Below, piece after piece: positions 25,079-37,931 of a DNA stretch of 64,000 nt. Where the stretch lies: NCBI RefSeq assembly GCF_051020765.1, contig NC_134934.1:12104001-12168000 (forward strand). Direction: 5' to 3'. The DNA comes from Lasioglossum baleicum (Eukaryota; Arthropoda; Insecta; Hymenoptera; Halictidae). The stretch's first letter is position 1. Every line of letters starts with the position of its first letter. A program made the position numbers and the translations under genes. Below the pieces are notes generated by a model. The model ran no database searches, was not told where the DNA came from, and saw nothing but the letters and a program-made list of their open reading frames with translations.

Positions 25079-25181
25079 AAAATTATTAAGGGAGGAAATA
25101 GCATTCTATTTGGTTTCTATTTCTTGCAATCGACGCAGACAATTTTAATTTTGCACAAAGATCTGCAGTCTAAGTGCAAAA
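25079..25181. repeat. Dispersed repeat, copy 2 (CGCAGACAATTTT family)
   Basis: This is the partner of 12681-12771 in the same orientation, with the shared core ACGCAGACAATTTT and the CAGTCT end. Copy 2 is about ten bases longer through small insertions in the left half. Confidence 0.7.
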
Positions 25182-28170
25182 ATTGTGAAAATTCAAAGAC
25201 TGTTTGAGGAAATACTACTTCTTTTGACACTTGTCATATGAACAATTGAACAATGGTTTTAGGTATCACGTTGACTTAAGGGAAACTAGAAAGCCGACTG
25301 AATTCGGGTTATAATAGACCAACGAAACTGTTCAACATTCTGTAGCCAACCTTGATCCCCGTTAAAGGGGGTTAAGTCGGTATCATCGTTGATCGCATGT
25401 TCCCCAGTCCACTATCGGTACCATGCGCGACACGGTTTCGTCCAGGAGTCGGCTGGTTGGTATTCTGCTTACGTTTTTCGCGGTGGTGTTCCGAAGGTCT
25501 GAAGGTATTGACCGGTGGCCCTCTTGGTACAGCTCGGTACCAAGGCCCCCTCTAAGGCGTACCGGGTATATGGCCATCCGTGCTGGCTGGCACCAACTAT
25601 TGAACAAACTGACCAGTAGTCACGATATCCGACGAAAGTTACCCTTTGCGGGCTGCTACACCTGTTCCCCACTCACCTTGAACCGGGCGAGGGGATGGTC
25701 GAGCTACTGGATAGCCATTGGTCCTCCCACTGGAATCTTGTTTCATGCGGAAACACTTATTTTTACCGGAACGCTAAACTTCTGGGCTCTGATTAAGTCG
25801 TGACACGCAGGACTTTGAATTGATAGCTTTGCATCCGTCGTCTAAGCAAATGCAAATTGCTTAACAATTTTAGAGGCATAGACCTTGGTTCTAATATGAT
25901 CTAGATAATATAATAGTCGGCAATATTTCGTGTCGATTCTCGGAGCGATTTTGCAGACAATAGTGAAAGTAGTGAGTCACATTTTGTATTTATTCTGACA
26001 AATGTTAGTTATGGAAATATTTTTTAATAAGACAATCAAATGTCTCGCACAATTCACCCCGTTCGATGACTCGCGAGGGTTGTTTACTAATAATAATTGA
26101 CCTAACAATTGACAGAACAATAATTTTCAGTAAAATTACGTTTGAGCTACGACCAACTTCCCAGGCAAAAATTACCATTTCTTAAAATCATGCACCAACT
26201 CCCAAATAGTTCTGGTGTCTCGCAGCCTCGCAGAGGCATCTTCGTCAGCAGTCACGTTTGTCTGGTGTTCATTAGACCCGGGGTACCTTTTAATTTGCCC
26301 GCGTCGCGGGCGTCGGTCGCTTCACTGGCCAAAGATCCGCGGGCTCAAAGATCGCGCAGGAGCTTCAATCAGTTTTTCGAGTGCTCTGAAAAGGATACTC
26401 GTCTCTCTGTCCGTCGCGCTACTTAGCCCTCTAACGACCAGGCAAAGGAGAACGTCCCGCGGAAAGGGCCTTTGTCCCGGTGGTACAGTCAAGAAAGAAA
26501 GGAAGCAAGACGCAAAGACAGAGGGAGAAAGAGCGACAAAGAGGGAGAAAGATAAAGAAACGAAAAAGGAGAGCATCGAGAAAGCGTCGGCGTCGAGAGG
26601 ACAACGCGTCGATGGCCGAGATCTTCTCTCGGTGAAGATTCATCTCTGGAGGATCGCGCGATTCACGCTCGTGCGTTTGCGCTCTCTCGTTGGATCCCGC
26701 GCTTCGAGGATCAAGGCGAGCCCTTTGAGGGCCGCTGAAGGGCCGAAAGGACGAAGAACGAAGGGGCACGGAGCAAGGAACGCGACAGTTGCGCGAAAAA
26801 AGGGGGTCGGAACGCTCCTTGACGGATGCGAACGGTGAAAAAAGGGTTGGTAAAAAAATGATCGGCCAGGATCTAAGATATAAAAAAAAGATTTGTCCCC
26901 CTCCCTATTCGGGAACGGTCCTCGGCGTATCCTTTCCTGAGGGTAAGAACGTGTACGCGACGATCACGACGGGGGACGCTGGTTTTTGCAGCTGGCCCCA
27001 TCCAGAATTACCGAGCAAAAGGATTCGGGGGTCCATTCTTCTTCCCTGGACGAATAAGCTCGAAAGGACCTGCGTCCATGCGAGATGCATCTGACCTGCT
27101 CCTTCTTCATCCGATTCATCTTCCTTTTCTACAACCCTCTGCGTCCTTTTCCAGCTCCTGGCCCCCCCAATTCATGGATTTCGTACCCCCACTTATCGCT
27201 TCTTCCACGGTCGCCCTTCTACACGGATGGATCGACTCTGGACATGTATCCCTTTGTGCTGGCGATTTTTTCTGTGTTATTGGGCCTTGCGACGTTGATC
27301 CAGTGCGTTTTTATATTTTATATCGGGACAGGGTTGCTTGCTGGTGATACTTAGAGGATTGATGTATGACAGGTTTTCTGTTAATTTGAGCCTTTGTTGG
27401 CGGTGGGGTGTCGGTAGTCTAAGGTGGATGAAGATATGTTTGGGCTCATTTCTGTGGAGTTGTACTTTTGGATTTTGTTGATACCGAAGATCTATTTCAT
27501 AAAATGTTTGGCTGCTTGCAAGGTTTTCTTGGTTTGGGACTGTCACAAATTGATTGAATGGGAATAGAAATGTAGAGTTCCACTTTCATTTACAGATGTG
27601 AGGAATGTTATAGAATTTTGCTGCGATAAAACATCAATATGACGGAAAGATAAATTCCTAGATTGCTCCATTGAAAATGAAAGAATGAAACAACTGCAAA
27701 TACCTACAAGTCTATGAATGAAGTAAATGCGAGTATAGTTTATTGTACATTCTTCTTTATCGTCATAAAGATGTTCTGGCTTAATGAAATTCCCTACAGG
27801 TTTTATAAGTCTCATGCAATTCATAGAGACCGTGGCAGTCTTCTTATTCCGTGCTACACAGAAGACTGCGTGGAAATGAATGAAACTAGACGACATAGTC
27901 ACAATGGCGGAAGTAATAATTAGCTGGGAATGCCGAGGACAAGTCGAGTTTACATGAAAAAAATGTGATCTGCGCTTACATAAATCCACTACTTCAAAAA
28001 ATTCATTGAATCCGTCTCAATCAGTTTTAAAAATTTGAAATCTCAGACAAATAGAATTCCCTAAATTCTGTAATCTTCTTTCGAGGGTACAATCGTCTCT
28101 AACATGTCATTTACTTTTACACATTTTTTCAACTATTGTTTGTAATGTTTAGCTTATTTGACGACTGCGA
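25182..28170. other. Non-coding stretch
   Basis: The frame 25423-25803 (126 codons, ATG-initiated) and the hydrophobic frame near 27085-27354 have no recognisable domain. 26480-26580 is a long purine-rich tract. The rest of 26250-27080 is GC-rich and open on both strands. From 27360 the sequence is AT-rich. No gene is supported. Confidence 0.5.
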
Positions 28171-28272
28171 AGGGGTTGGAAATCACCCCAAAAATAATCA
28201 GACAGGAAATGGGGGTTGAAAAACAGTTGGAGGGGTTCAAAACCACCCGAAAATAATAAGACAGAAGATTTA
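28171..28272. repeat. Period-60 duplication with GGGGTT...CACCC units
   Basis: AGGGGTTGGAAATCACCCC followed by AAAATAATCAGACAGGAA at 28171 is repeated at 28231 as AGGGGTTCAAAACCACCCG followed by AAAATAATAAGACAGAAG. A partial unit (GGGGGTTGAAAAACAG) lies between them. Each unit start is a small inverted repeat (GGGGT...ACCCC). Confidence 0.8.
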
Positions 28273-31200
28273 ATATGTAGTAGTTATAATAGTCGGAGAT
28301 TTAATACTTAATATTTTATTCTCAACTAGCTGTTTGTCACAATAATTGGAACGATGTCTCGTCTTGAACCACTATGGCTGACAATACACAAATTTGTACA
28401 AACGTCCGCAGCTTGTTCATTATGTTGTTACCACGGCGTTTCCACCTGGCGGACTCGGATCGATCCTTGAACCAGAGAAAAATCATAAGCTCGCGTCTTC
28501 TTTTCAGCGAGACCATCGAACGGCTGACAAAGAATCTTTAATCAAACGCGGATAAAAGACGCGGGCGCGGATATTCTTTCAGGAGACAGGAGGAGATTCG
28601 AATCCGGCCCGACGTATCCTCGCGAGCGAATTTCTGGGTCATCCCTTTTGTGTGCGAGGCTTGTTTTCCCGTATTTACGGGACGCGGCCGGTTATATCAT
28701 CCTCTTTCTCTGTCCCCGGAGGATCGGTGTCCTGACGCTTGATCACGGGACACTAGGAAAAATGCGCCTCAAAAACCGTACCGACGCGATTATGTCACAT
28801 GGTCTAGCACGTCCGGGGACCTACTCGAAAAACGGGATTCGTTTTTCGCGGTCCGACGGGGATCGTGAAAGATCGCAAATTGCTCGGACAATTTTCTATG
28901 GGGGACCCGATCTTCCGTTCGAGGGCGCGGACCGAGAAAACGTCCGATGGGATTACAAGGCGCGAAAGGACACGGATTCCTTTTTCCCCATTCAACGGCT
29001 CGCTCTCTCTTCTGCCCTGAACTCACAGGATCCTGGTAATTTCATGGAACCGGAAAGTTGATATTAAACTCGCACCAAGTTTCAAAGATGCTTTATGAAT
29101 TCTTCGCGCGTCTACGAAGAATATTCTCTAGGGAATGTTTTCTATTAATCTTTTGATCCGCCTGGGCAACTTTATAGTCCGGTAATCTAGCGACAATCTT
29201 TATTTTCTGAACTTCATTTTCCTACGCAGAGTAATACACAGCAAATACATTTTCATCTGTAGTCTAGATGTAATGGGTAAATTGTAGATGAATATTCGTT
29301 ATATTTTTGCGAGTGTTTAAAGCGAAGTTCGGCGTTAATCCCCGGACCTTCTGAGACGCACTATGCGACGGTTCTAATCAGCGGAGTCTCAGCAACGGCT
29401 GAGATCTCATTGTTATCTCGGCCGTCTCGAGGTTGTCGCGGGGAATTGGACCTAGCTGCGGCGCCATGGCCGACGGTGCTTGCCACCTCGCAAATACCGC
29501 GATCAAATATACGTGAATCACGATCATTCTGCCGGGGGTATAAGTGCGCGTATCTCGCCTGATGGCCGCACCGCGGAGAAATAAAACGGCGGCGAGCGAG
29601 CAGTAAATTAAATAAACCGAGGCCGAAAAACGCTCGTCCGGAATTCGGCGCGTCCGTGGTCACGCAGAAGGTGGCGTCGCCGCGGCAAGATGGAGCAAAC
29701 AATTGTACAAACACCGCCGTATTTCATGATAACACATGTACAAACAGCCTTACGTAAAGCTGGCAATTATACGATAAAACTGGACGGACCGAGACGAAAC
29801 ACGAGCGCACTTTTGTACACACGGATATGGGGGCCCCCGGTTAGAGGATGGACGAGGACGCCGGGCGTGGCGATGCCGACATCTTTTGGATCTCTCTCGA
29901 ACGGCGCACGTGTGTGTCTCTTCTCGGGTCATCGTTTTCGAGATGACTCGGGACTTTCGCGTTGGCAACCGGCGAGTCTCCCCTGCCGCGAGAAATTCGA
30001 GACACTGGTCGAAAATCCACTGTTCCGAGAACCATTGGTGGGAATTAGGGGACATTTCCAGAAGTTAGGCGAGGAACTCGTGCAATTGTTGGCTGTCGCA
30101 TTCGATGGCCGCGAACGATCATTTCTACTTGTTTATTTTAGGTTTTTTGGTAAGAACATTTTGGTAATTGTTCACTTTTCAATAATTTCATTCAGTATGA
30201 AAAATGACTTGTATGGGATTCTCCTAAAATGCACTCCACAGTATTTTTCATGAAACCCTGAAAAATTGAATTGTTCGAAAAAACTAGAGGCGTATATTAA
30301 CATCTCAGAGATTGTTCTACTGTTCTTGTATTTAATTCGGCTATTTTATTATACTTCTTTGCAAATAATCATCATCGAGTTAAAATTACCTTTGACCTTT
30401 CTACACCCCGTAAGCTGAACTGGGTTACCTGCAGGAGAGTAAAAGGGTTGCCTGCATACAGGGGATGTAACAATTCACCATAGAAAATTTCTTTGGGAAA
30501 CACGATGATCGTACCTTGTGTTTCATTAACTTTCTGCTGCTAGTGAACTTTAATATGTATATGTCTAAAATGCACAGATTGGTGCTTTGAGACCCGTAAA
30601 TAAATATTGCATAGCAGGAAAAGAATTCCAAACAACTCGCTAGAAAAAAATTTCCGGAAATCAATCGTACAAAGGGTGGCAGTAAAGACAGCCAGCCATC
30701 CTCGGCAAAAATCAACAAAATCAGCCACATTCCTCTCGAGCGAATCCCTTCGAAGGAAACCGAGTTAGCTGGGTGCACCCCTGTCTCCGGTCACCCTTAT
30801 TACATCGGGGCAGGGTGCTGTCGCAGCTTCGGGGCTTGGGAAACCGAGGGGAGTGTACTCTGGCGGGAAAAATCGGAAGCCTGACCCGGGACATGCGCTG
30901 GCGCGTACGTCAGGCATCTGCCGTATCGATCGAGCGGTTCAGGCATCGGAGCGAGGAGAGAAGCAAGGGCGAAGGAGACGCGGTCGGCCGTGCTCGTCTG
31001 GTTGCCTGGGTTCGGGGCTGCACGCGTGTGAACGGGCCGCGGCTCCTGCGGCTAGGCAACCGAACTTACACGAGATTACGCGGAGCCAATAGCGTCGCAG
31101 GAGCGGCCGTCAAAGGCATATCGCAATGCGTGGTATGAGCCGAGTCTCTAAAAGGGGATTAGAGCTCCTCGTATTCCAGGATATGCGCGCACACATACAC

Positions 31201-32100
31201 ACATTCGGAGAGACCAACACCCACGCGACGCTTACACGGATCTGTGTTCTCTCTTCTCCCAAGCTGCTGCTCCACGCATATGTACCGCCGCTGGATATCG
31301 CGTACATATGCACTCAGCGAAAGGTATATGGCCGAGGATATGTGTATGTGTGTGGGTGGATCCGCGTAAGCGGCGCAGGAAGTCTTGCTTTGCTCCAGAA
31401 CGGGAACGGGATTCTCGAAGACGCGATCGAGGGATGGGCGCGCGGATAGATAGTCTGCCGGCAGAGATACGTTCTTTACCGAGGACACAAAGCGAAGATC
31501 CGCGACACGGACTCTCCGTGTGTACCGTAGCACTATTAAGAACCAGGATCGGCTGCCGATTCCTTTCAAACAGTCGCGACGAGTCTCGATTCGCTCGCAG
31601 CCGATTCGATCGCACAGATTTTTAGATGCTCGCTGCGTTCGTTGTATAATGGCCGAAGGAGTGCTGCGGAGATTGGGCTTTCTGCATCCCGTCTGTTTAT
31701 TCGGTTTTACTGACGTTAAGAGCTCTACGCGGAAATTGCTGCGTCGTTGACGGTGCTTACATGCCGGAGAGCTAGAAGACACGTTTAATCCTTTTTATAC
31801 AGCATTTGTTGAGCGATGGCTAACAGTATTTCGAAACGTATTTCAGGACGATGAAGATAAATTTTTATGTTAAATTTAATTCCTCAAAAATGAATCAACT
31901 ACCACAAATACGAACTATATCGAGGGGTGGCCGAGTCTTCAGCATCATCGTGAGCGGAAAGGGCGGCAACGGCCGTCATCGCGGGAATTTATTCGCCGTC
32001 GAGCGGCTGGTTTTCTTTAAATAGGGACTGCTCTCTATCGCGGTGAAAACTTCGCGGAGTAAGTTCGCCGCGCGAAAGTTCGCTCGTCGAACGAAACTCC
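28273..32100. other. Non-coding stretch, mostly GC-rich
   Basis: Alternating composition with GC-rich parts at 28440-29050, 29330-30120 and 30740-32100. Plus-strand 29690-30253 is an ATG-initiated 187-codon frame with a good start context (AAGATGG) but no recognised domain. GGCGGGAAAAA at about 30862 resembles an E2F site. A repeated phrase GGGTTRCCTGCA occurs at about 30422 and 30447. No tRNA was found despite a T-loop-like word near 28594. Confidence 0.45.
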
Positions 32101-34230
32101 GCCGCGCGGAAATAGGGGTGGTTTTCAAAGTCGTCGACTTTCACCGTTCGCCAATTATCCCGGCCACTTTCGATTTTTCCGCTGGTTCGTAAACTCTCCG
32201 AGCCGCCGCCGCTTAATTTGAATAAATTTCTAAGCGAGCCGCCCCTCGCCTCGCCCTACTTCCGTGCCCCACTCTGCCCCTCTCGGTGCCACCCCCTGGC
32301 ACCCTCTGTAACCCCCTAGCACCCCTTGCACCCGTTTCTCTTGCCCCCTCTACCGGGCGGTCTTCTTGGCGGTGCACCCCTTTCTCGCGCCCCTTGTCTC
32401 TTCTGCGCGTGCCGTCGTAAATCGCGAGTTCACTTTCCACACTTTTCACCTAGTTGGCGCGACGCCAGCCCGTCGGGAAAGGAACGGAACCGGGAGAAAA
32501 AAGAGGAACAGGAGGAACAGGAAGGAGCCAGCCGAGGAACGCCGCGAAACTTCCCCTTTAAGACGCGGCGTGCCGACCTCGCGGATCTCGACCTGCAATT
32601 ATTCTCGATTTCCATCCTACTGTGACCGGACGAAGAATTATCTCGAGCTTCCCGGCCCTGGAAGAGGTCACCAGGTGAAGCGATTTTTCAGGGTACGACG
32701 GACACGCTCCTAGGAAAGGATTTATTAACCCCCACATGTCTCTCGAGTGAAAATTCACCCATTTTACCACGTTTTTTTCTATTTTAACTACTGCAGCATT
32801 ATTTATTTTCATCGAATTTCAACATTGGAACTTCCGGACCCATCAAAATGACATATTTCGGATTTTTTGTTTTATAATGATTCATTTTGTAATCAAAATC
32901 CTTAGTCTATCAATTGCTAATAATTATGAAAGAGTTTGATCTGAGAAGCGGCAAAAATGCTTATTTGCATCGTGTGTTGAAGGTATGGTATTCTCGTCAG
33001 AACGTGGCATGAACGCGATACTTTTGGTTGTAACTGTACGCATGAAAGCCTTGCGACCGAAAGGCCTCTCGGGTCGGAGAAAAAAAGTAGCACAAGCTAC
33101 CTGGACAAAAGAAATATCGAGAGCACGTGCAGACAAGGGTGCAAGAGGGTAGGTCAGCCCGATGTCCAGTCTGTCGAGTGCCGGACCTGCGCGTTTCACT
33201 CGTACCGGGATCATATGGCAGGGCTGGAAGCCGATTGGAGCAGCCAGTTTCGTCGGGGCGGGTTCTAAGCCGGTTTAGGGGCAGTTTACCCGCGGAACCA
33301 CCCTCCGACTCTGACCATGGAGGGCGAAACTCGCTTGACCTGCGGTCAGGTGTCTTCGGAGACGTGATTCCTCCGCGAATCCGCTCCGGCGCGTGGCACA
33401 AGCGTTCTGTCAGGTGGCTCGAGATGCTTCTTTGATGAGGTCGACGATTTAATTTAATTGGTCGCTCTCCATCTACGGCTTACGCAGGCTTTTAATATTA
33501 TTCCACGCTGAGAGCTGCTATTTAGCCGAGGCGCAGACAACATTCCCCGTAATTGCTGAATATTCGAGAATATCCGATAATTAGTGGATCTTCCTACAAA
33601 TTCCTACGTTTGCAGGCTGTTTTATTAAATTTTTGCTTCAGGCATTGTTTTAAAAGAGATATTTTTAAGCCAGGAATATGTATCTTCAGTATCAGAATCG
33701 CTCAGCAAATTTTGTCATTGAAATTAAATACGATTCCTTGACAGTGGCAGACAGAATGGATATTGAACTATGTGTATACTGCTTCCATCTGGATACCAAG
33801 TCGATATTCTTTTCGACCTCCCATTCTTTCGAGCCTTCTGTTGCTGACCTGCTCCTATCGAAATGAAACTTTTGATACACGCATATATTACTATTTGTAC
33901 TGTAAGCTACATAATTGAACTTCATAAGTTACATAGAGAGCTCAGGTATTTACCTTAACTTGATGTATCATTGCTGGTGTTTACTACCCTCTTTCCTATT
34001 TTTCAATGAAACGATATTCATAATTTGATTTACACTATTTAGTTTGCTGTCCACACCCAGTTCAGCAAATTAGCTTCATAATAACCGCAGACAAAATTTC
34101 ATCTCAAAGGGCCAGCTAGGTTCACCCCCGCCTACCCCCGGCGGAACTGCGAGCTCAGCGAAAACAGCGGTTCCTAAAAATTGTATCGCGCACCGTTGGC
34201 TGGCTGGGACCAGATGACGGTTCACGCATC
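32101..34230. other. Non-coding stretch with C-rich patch
   Basis: 32250-32350 is a C-rich patch with recurring GCACCCC/GTAACCCCC phrases. 32750-32980 is AT-rich. 33000-33450 is GC-rich and open on both strands. A possible weak third copy of the CGCAGACAATTTT repeat lies near 32870-32915. No gene was recognised. Confidence 0.45.
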
Positions 34231-34239
34231 TCGGGAAAA

Positions 34240-34740
34240 ACGACAACGATTTTCCCAGGTGGGAGCAGGGCAGGGTGGAGGGTGGTCGTGTGACACACGA
34301 GCCACCCCTGCGAATGGCCGAGCGGAGCCCGGCCGCCAAACAATCGATATATGCGTTCAAAATGGCCGCCAGAAACGCCACCCACCCTACTATATCCCTC
34401 TACATCCCACCCCACGTAACCACCGTCCTCACCCCACCCCACACCCTCGCCGGTCTCTCTACATCCCTCTCACGTATGCCCCCGAAGCTCTTTAACTTCA
34501 GGACCCAGCCACTGACTGCCAACCAGGCAATACTACTCTTACTCACCCTCTTTGTCTTGCCACCCTCCTACCTCTTTCTCTTTCTCTCTCTCTATCTCTC
34601 TCTTGCTCTCTTACACCCCCGTACGATCTCCTTCCTCCCGCACTCTCTCTCTCTCTTTTGCTTTCTCACAGTTAGCCGTTCTTCTCTCACGTCGTCCCTC
34701 TGTTTCTCCTTATCTTCGCCTATTCGAGGTATGTGAACCC
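34240..34740. promoter_or_regulatory. C-rich interval with a YY1/Pho-like site, possible regulatory region
   Basis: AAAATGGCCGCC at about 34358-34369 fits the YY1/Pho consensus. It is followed by a C/A-rich run (CCCACC, CACCCC, CCCTC) and CT-rich tracts at 34565-34690. The arrangement could be promoter-proximal. No TATA or splice signal supports a direction. Confidence 0.2.
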
Positions 34741-35824
34741 CTCTCCCTTCAGCCCCCGGAAAGGCCGACGCCTCTTCAAAAATAACGCCGCCCGAAACCA
34801 CACGGAATTTATCGGCACGCTAAGTGCGCCAGTCTCGCGATCTGGAGGGGCGCAATGCCAAGGGTAAACACACGCCAGTGATCATTTTCTTTTCGCGCGC
34901 AGGGTCCGCGAAAATTCCCCGCGAAACAGGGGTGAAAGAGCTCCCGATTTTCGCGCCCCCGGTTCAAGAGATTACCCCTGTCCTCTTGGATCACGGGAAC
35001 TATCGCGGAATACTAACCGCGGTCCCGTAAAAATCCGATCGCGATGCAGCCGGTTGTTTAACGCCGATACCCCAGGCGCTTCGAAATGACCCACTGTGGA
35101 TTTTTACCGTTTTATTGCTATTGGCGTCGTGAAATGGACGGGTCTGGAATGGCAAACGTGTCTGCTCTTTAGAGAGCTTCGTAACGTTTATAGTAAATCG
35201 AACGGCAGTTTGTTGTTCTGTTTCCTGTACCTAGTTCAAAGGTCTTGTGCTGTTTCTTTCGTAAAAACACGTTTGTATTTTGCTCCTTGGGTTCTCCCAA
35301 CAATTACGAAGAAACTAGTATTGCAGACGATGATCTCAGAGGAGCCGATAGCAAAGACGAATTCAAATAAGAAATGATTCAAAAATAATGAAACGGATAT
35401 AGCGGACAAAATGTAATGCATTATTCTTAATTGCTCTCTAAGTTTCGAATAATGAAAACGAGCTGTCTTGGCGGCAATCGCAAGCGGCCGCGAACAGGGG
35501 CACTTGCCTCATCGACCTAAGGAAAAAGAAGGAGCGCCGAAAATCAATTCAAAGGAACTTTCGCCACGAAAGGAGGAGCTAATCACGCTAATGGTCGCCG
35601 CGGATGTCGACGGGTTCGTTCCCCGGGCGGATTGCCAGCGCGAAAAGTATTCCTCCAGTTTCCTCTGATCCGGGCGCGCGATTCCTCGAAGCGGTTCCAG
35701 GAGAAAAGGAGTGAGAGAACAAAAAGACGGTCGGCAGCCGGCTTGGCTGGAGCGAGAGAACGAGGCTAGTGGGTTTATTAAAATATAATAGCGTTATCAG
35801 AGAAGAGAGAGACAGCGGGGAGAG

Positions 35825-35856
<32 letters not shown>

Positions 35857-36225
35857 GAGAGACGGAGATACGAAGAGCGAACGAGCGAAGGGAGAGGCGT
35901 CAGCTTTAAGAGGGAAGTTTTCTTAAGTGTTCTTAATTAGAAGGGACCTGTTGCTTCGGAAAAAACCGGGTCACGGCCGTAGACACGCCGACGACGTCCT
36001 CCCCTCGCACCACCCCCGTTTCGCTCCTCCAACTCCCTCTCTCTTTTCATCCAACTCCGCGCTTCTCAGACGCCGCAGACTCGGCCGACGCTCCGCAGAC
36101 TTGTAAGAGTCATTATTTTCTTCTTATTCTCCTTCCTGTTCTATCGCGTCCCCACCCACCACGACGGTTTTCTTCGCGGCTCCACGGGGGTGATTTCAGG
36201 GAGTGCACGCTCTCCTACCTCTCTT
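34741..36225. other. Non-coding stretch with GA tract
   Basis: GC-rich at both ends with an AT-rich middle (35090-35460). (GA)11 lies at 35829-35851 inside a purine-rich run of about 100 bases. No supported gene. Confidence 0.5.
35829..35851. repeat. (GA)11 microsatellite
   Basis: Uninterrupted GA repeat inside a longer purine tract. Confidence 0.95.
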
Positions 36226-36246
36226 TTCTTCTTCTTCTTCTTCTTC
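36226..36246. repeat. (TTC)7 microsatellite
   Basis: Seven uninterrupted TTC units followed by TTTC. Confidence 0.95.
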
Positions 36247-37864
36247 TTTCGCCTCCGACGTCCGCTGGCTGCTACCCTCGGGTAGCTACGCGCTCCGTGG
36301 AATATTTAGCAGGTCACACCTCCCGCATCAACGCCGAGTTTTAAGAACGTTAAGTGAATGAGGTCTTCAGACTAGGCTAATGAGCGGACGCGAAATCTTT
36401 GGCCGCGTTTTGCAGGGCATTTTCTGCCGACGTTTCACGGCCGTTCATGGTTTACGGTGGTCATTTCAGTTCTCGTACGAATTTCATTCGTTTCGATTTT
36501 ATTAAATTCTTGATCAGATTTTTCATAAAATGTATATCATTAATTCTTGTACAGTCAAGTGGATACCCGGAGCATCATGTCCTGCATGAAGTTAAAACTG
36601 TTTAATTCCTGTACAATTTTTCGAAAAGATTCAGACAGATATAGAATTCGTTCGTATAGGGTGAATCAATAAAATGATGCAATAAAACGCATTGAAACTG
36701 AACAACATTTTTCAGACTGAACGCTCACCGATTAGCCATGGAATACGCCAGCAGCTATTACACCGCCCGACATCGCAGTAAATAACGAATTTATTTATCC
36801 CGGAGCTAAGTGCATCATCCGCACCGCACCGCCCTTCATAATTTCCCTCGCTCTTCACCGTCGATAAACATCCGGGAAAATCGAATCAGTCGCCTGTCGG
36901 CTGATTCCTCGGCATTTCTCATGCCCGCTAATCTCTGGTTCCTCAGCGATTTTCGAAAAGGGTAGCGGCGAGGGGTAGAAACCACCCCCGTCGGCCGAAT
37001 TTCATCGTGACGATCGGCCTTCGGGATTCGAAGGGGGAGAGGGGGGAGGGTTTCGTCTTCGATACTCTCTCGCCACCCCCGCGAAGCATCTCCTCGGGCT
37101 TTTGAGGCGGGGGTGTAACCAGAGGAACGGCAACATCGAGAGTGTAGGACTCGGCGAGGGGGTTGGATCGAAACTTCCTGTGCATCTGCCGGCGCCGTTT
37201 CCGCTCCAGTTTCGCAGGCTGATCGAAAACGGCGGGTATCGACGTTGTATCGGTTGGGGCAGAAGGAAAAAAAATCGGAGAATGCAAATTCCTTCCCTTT
37301 TTTTATCCTGTCGCTCAGCCGGCGACCCCAATAACTTCGCGTTGTTGCAACGGTTGAAAGAGAAACAGAGAGAAAGAGGGAGAGGGCGAGGAAGGGGTGA
37401 GAAGAAGAGCGGCGCGGCTCCGTCAAATAAATTTGAATATCGATGCCCATTGAATCCGATCGAAGGGTTCGGCAGAAGTCTCCTTTCACGGGCGAAAGGG
37501 TTGCGATTTGAATATTCTCGTCGGGGTAACTAGAAGGTATATCCTTCGAATGGGGCGGAGGAGACAGAGGGTTCGTTCCACCACCACCACCCCTCTGCTC
37601 TCTCTCTCTCCCGTTCCTCCGTTGCTTTTTTTCTATTTGTATACTTCGCGAGCTGCATTGTGCCCGCGAGGAAAACCCAACACCCAGCCACCAGCCCCGG
37701 GGCCATTCGGTTCCATTATTAAAGTAATCAGCGGCATTGTGACGGGTGTTCGGTTTTGACTAATACATTATGGGGAGGCGGGCCCCGATCGGCAGGTAAC
37801 CCTTCGGAAATCGAAGATCGAAGCCCTCGATGCGATCTACCTGACCTAATTCCTCGAGAACGAA
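36247..37864. other. Non-coding stretch
   Basis: AT-rich to about 36830, then GC-rich with three overlapping minus-strand frames and an antisense plus frame (37102-37533). The longest minus frame opens on GTG. No domain was recognised. Confidence 0.5.
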
Positions 37865-37866
37865 TT

Positions 37867-37928
<62 letters not shown>
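37865..37928. repeat. (TTTC)16 microsatellite
   Basis: Sixteen perfect tetranucleotide units over 64 bp, ending TTCTAC. The perfection suggests a young, length-variable locus. Confidence 0.97.

Positions 37929-37931
<3 letters not shown>

Noticed and set aside
26215..26838. Plus-strand 207-codon frame
   Set aside because: GTG start, a Lys/Glu/Arg run from a purine tract and antisense frames over the same bases. No domain.
28520..28620. T-loop-like GATTCGAATCC suggesting a tRNA
   Set aside because: No D-arm, anticodon stem or acceptor pairing could be laid out around it.
32280..32300. CCAGGGGGTGGCA (inverse of TGCCACCCCCTGG) as a CTCF site
   Set aside because: Two core positions differ from the CTCF consensus and the surrounding run is simply C-rich.
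36836..37489. Minus-strand 217-codon frame
   Set aside because: GTG start, with two other minus frames and one plus frame in the same GC-rich interval. A composition artefact.
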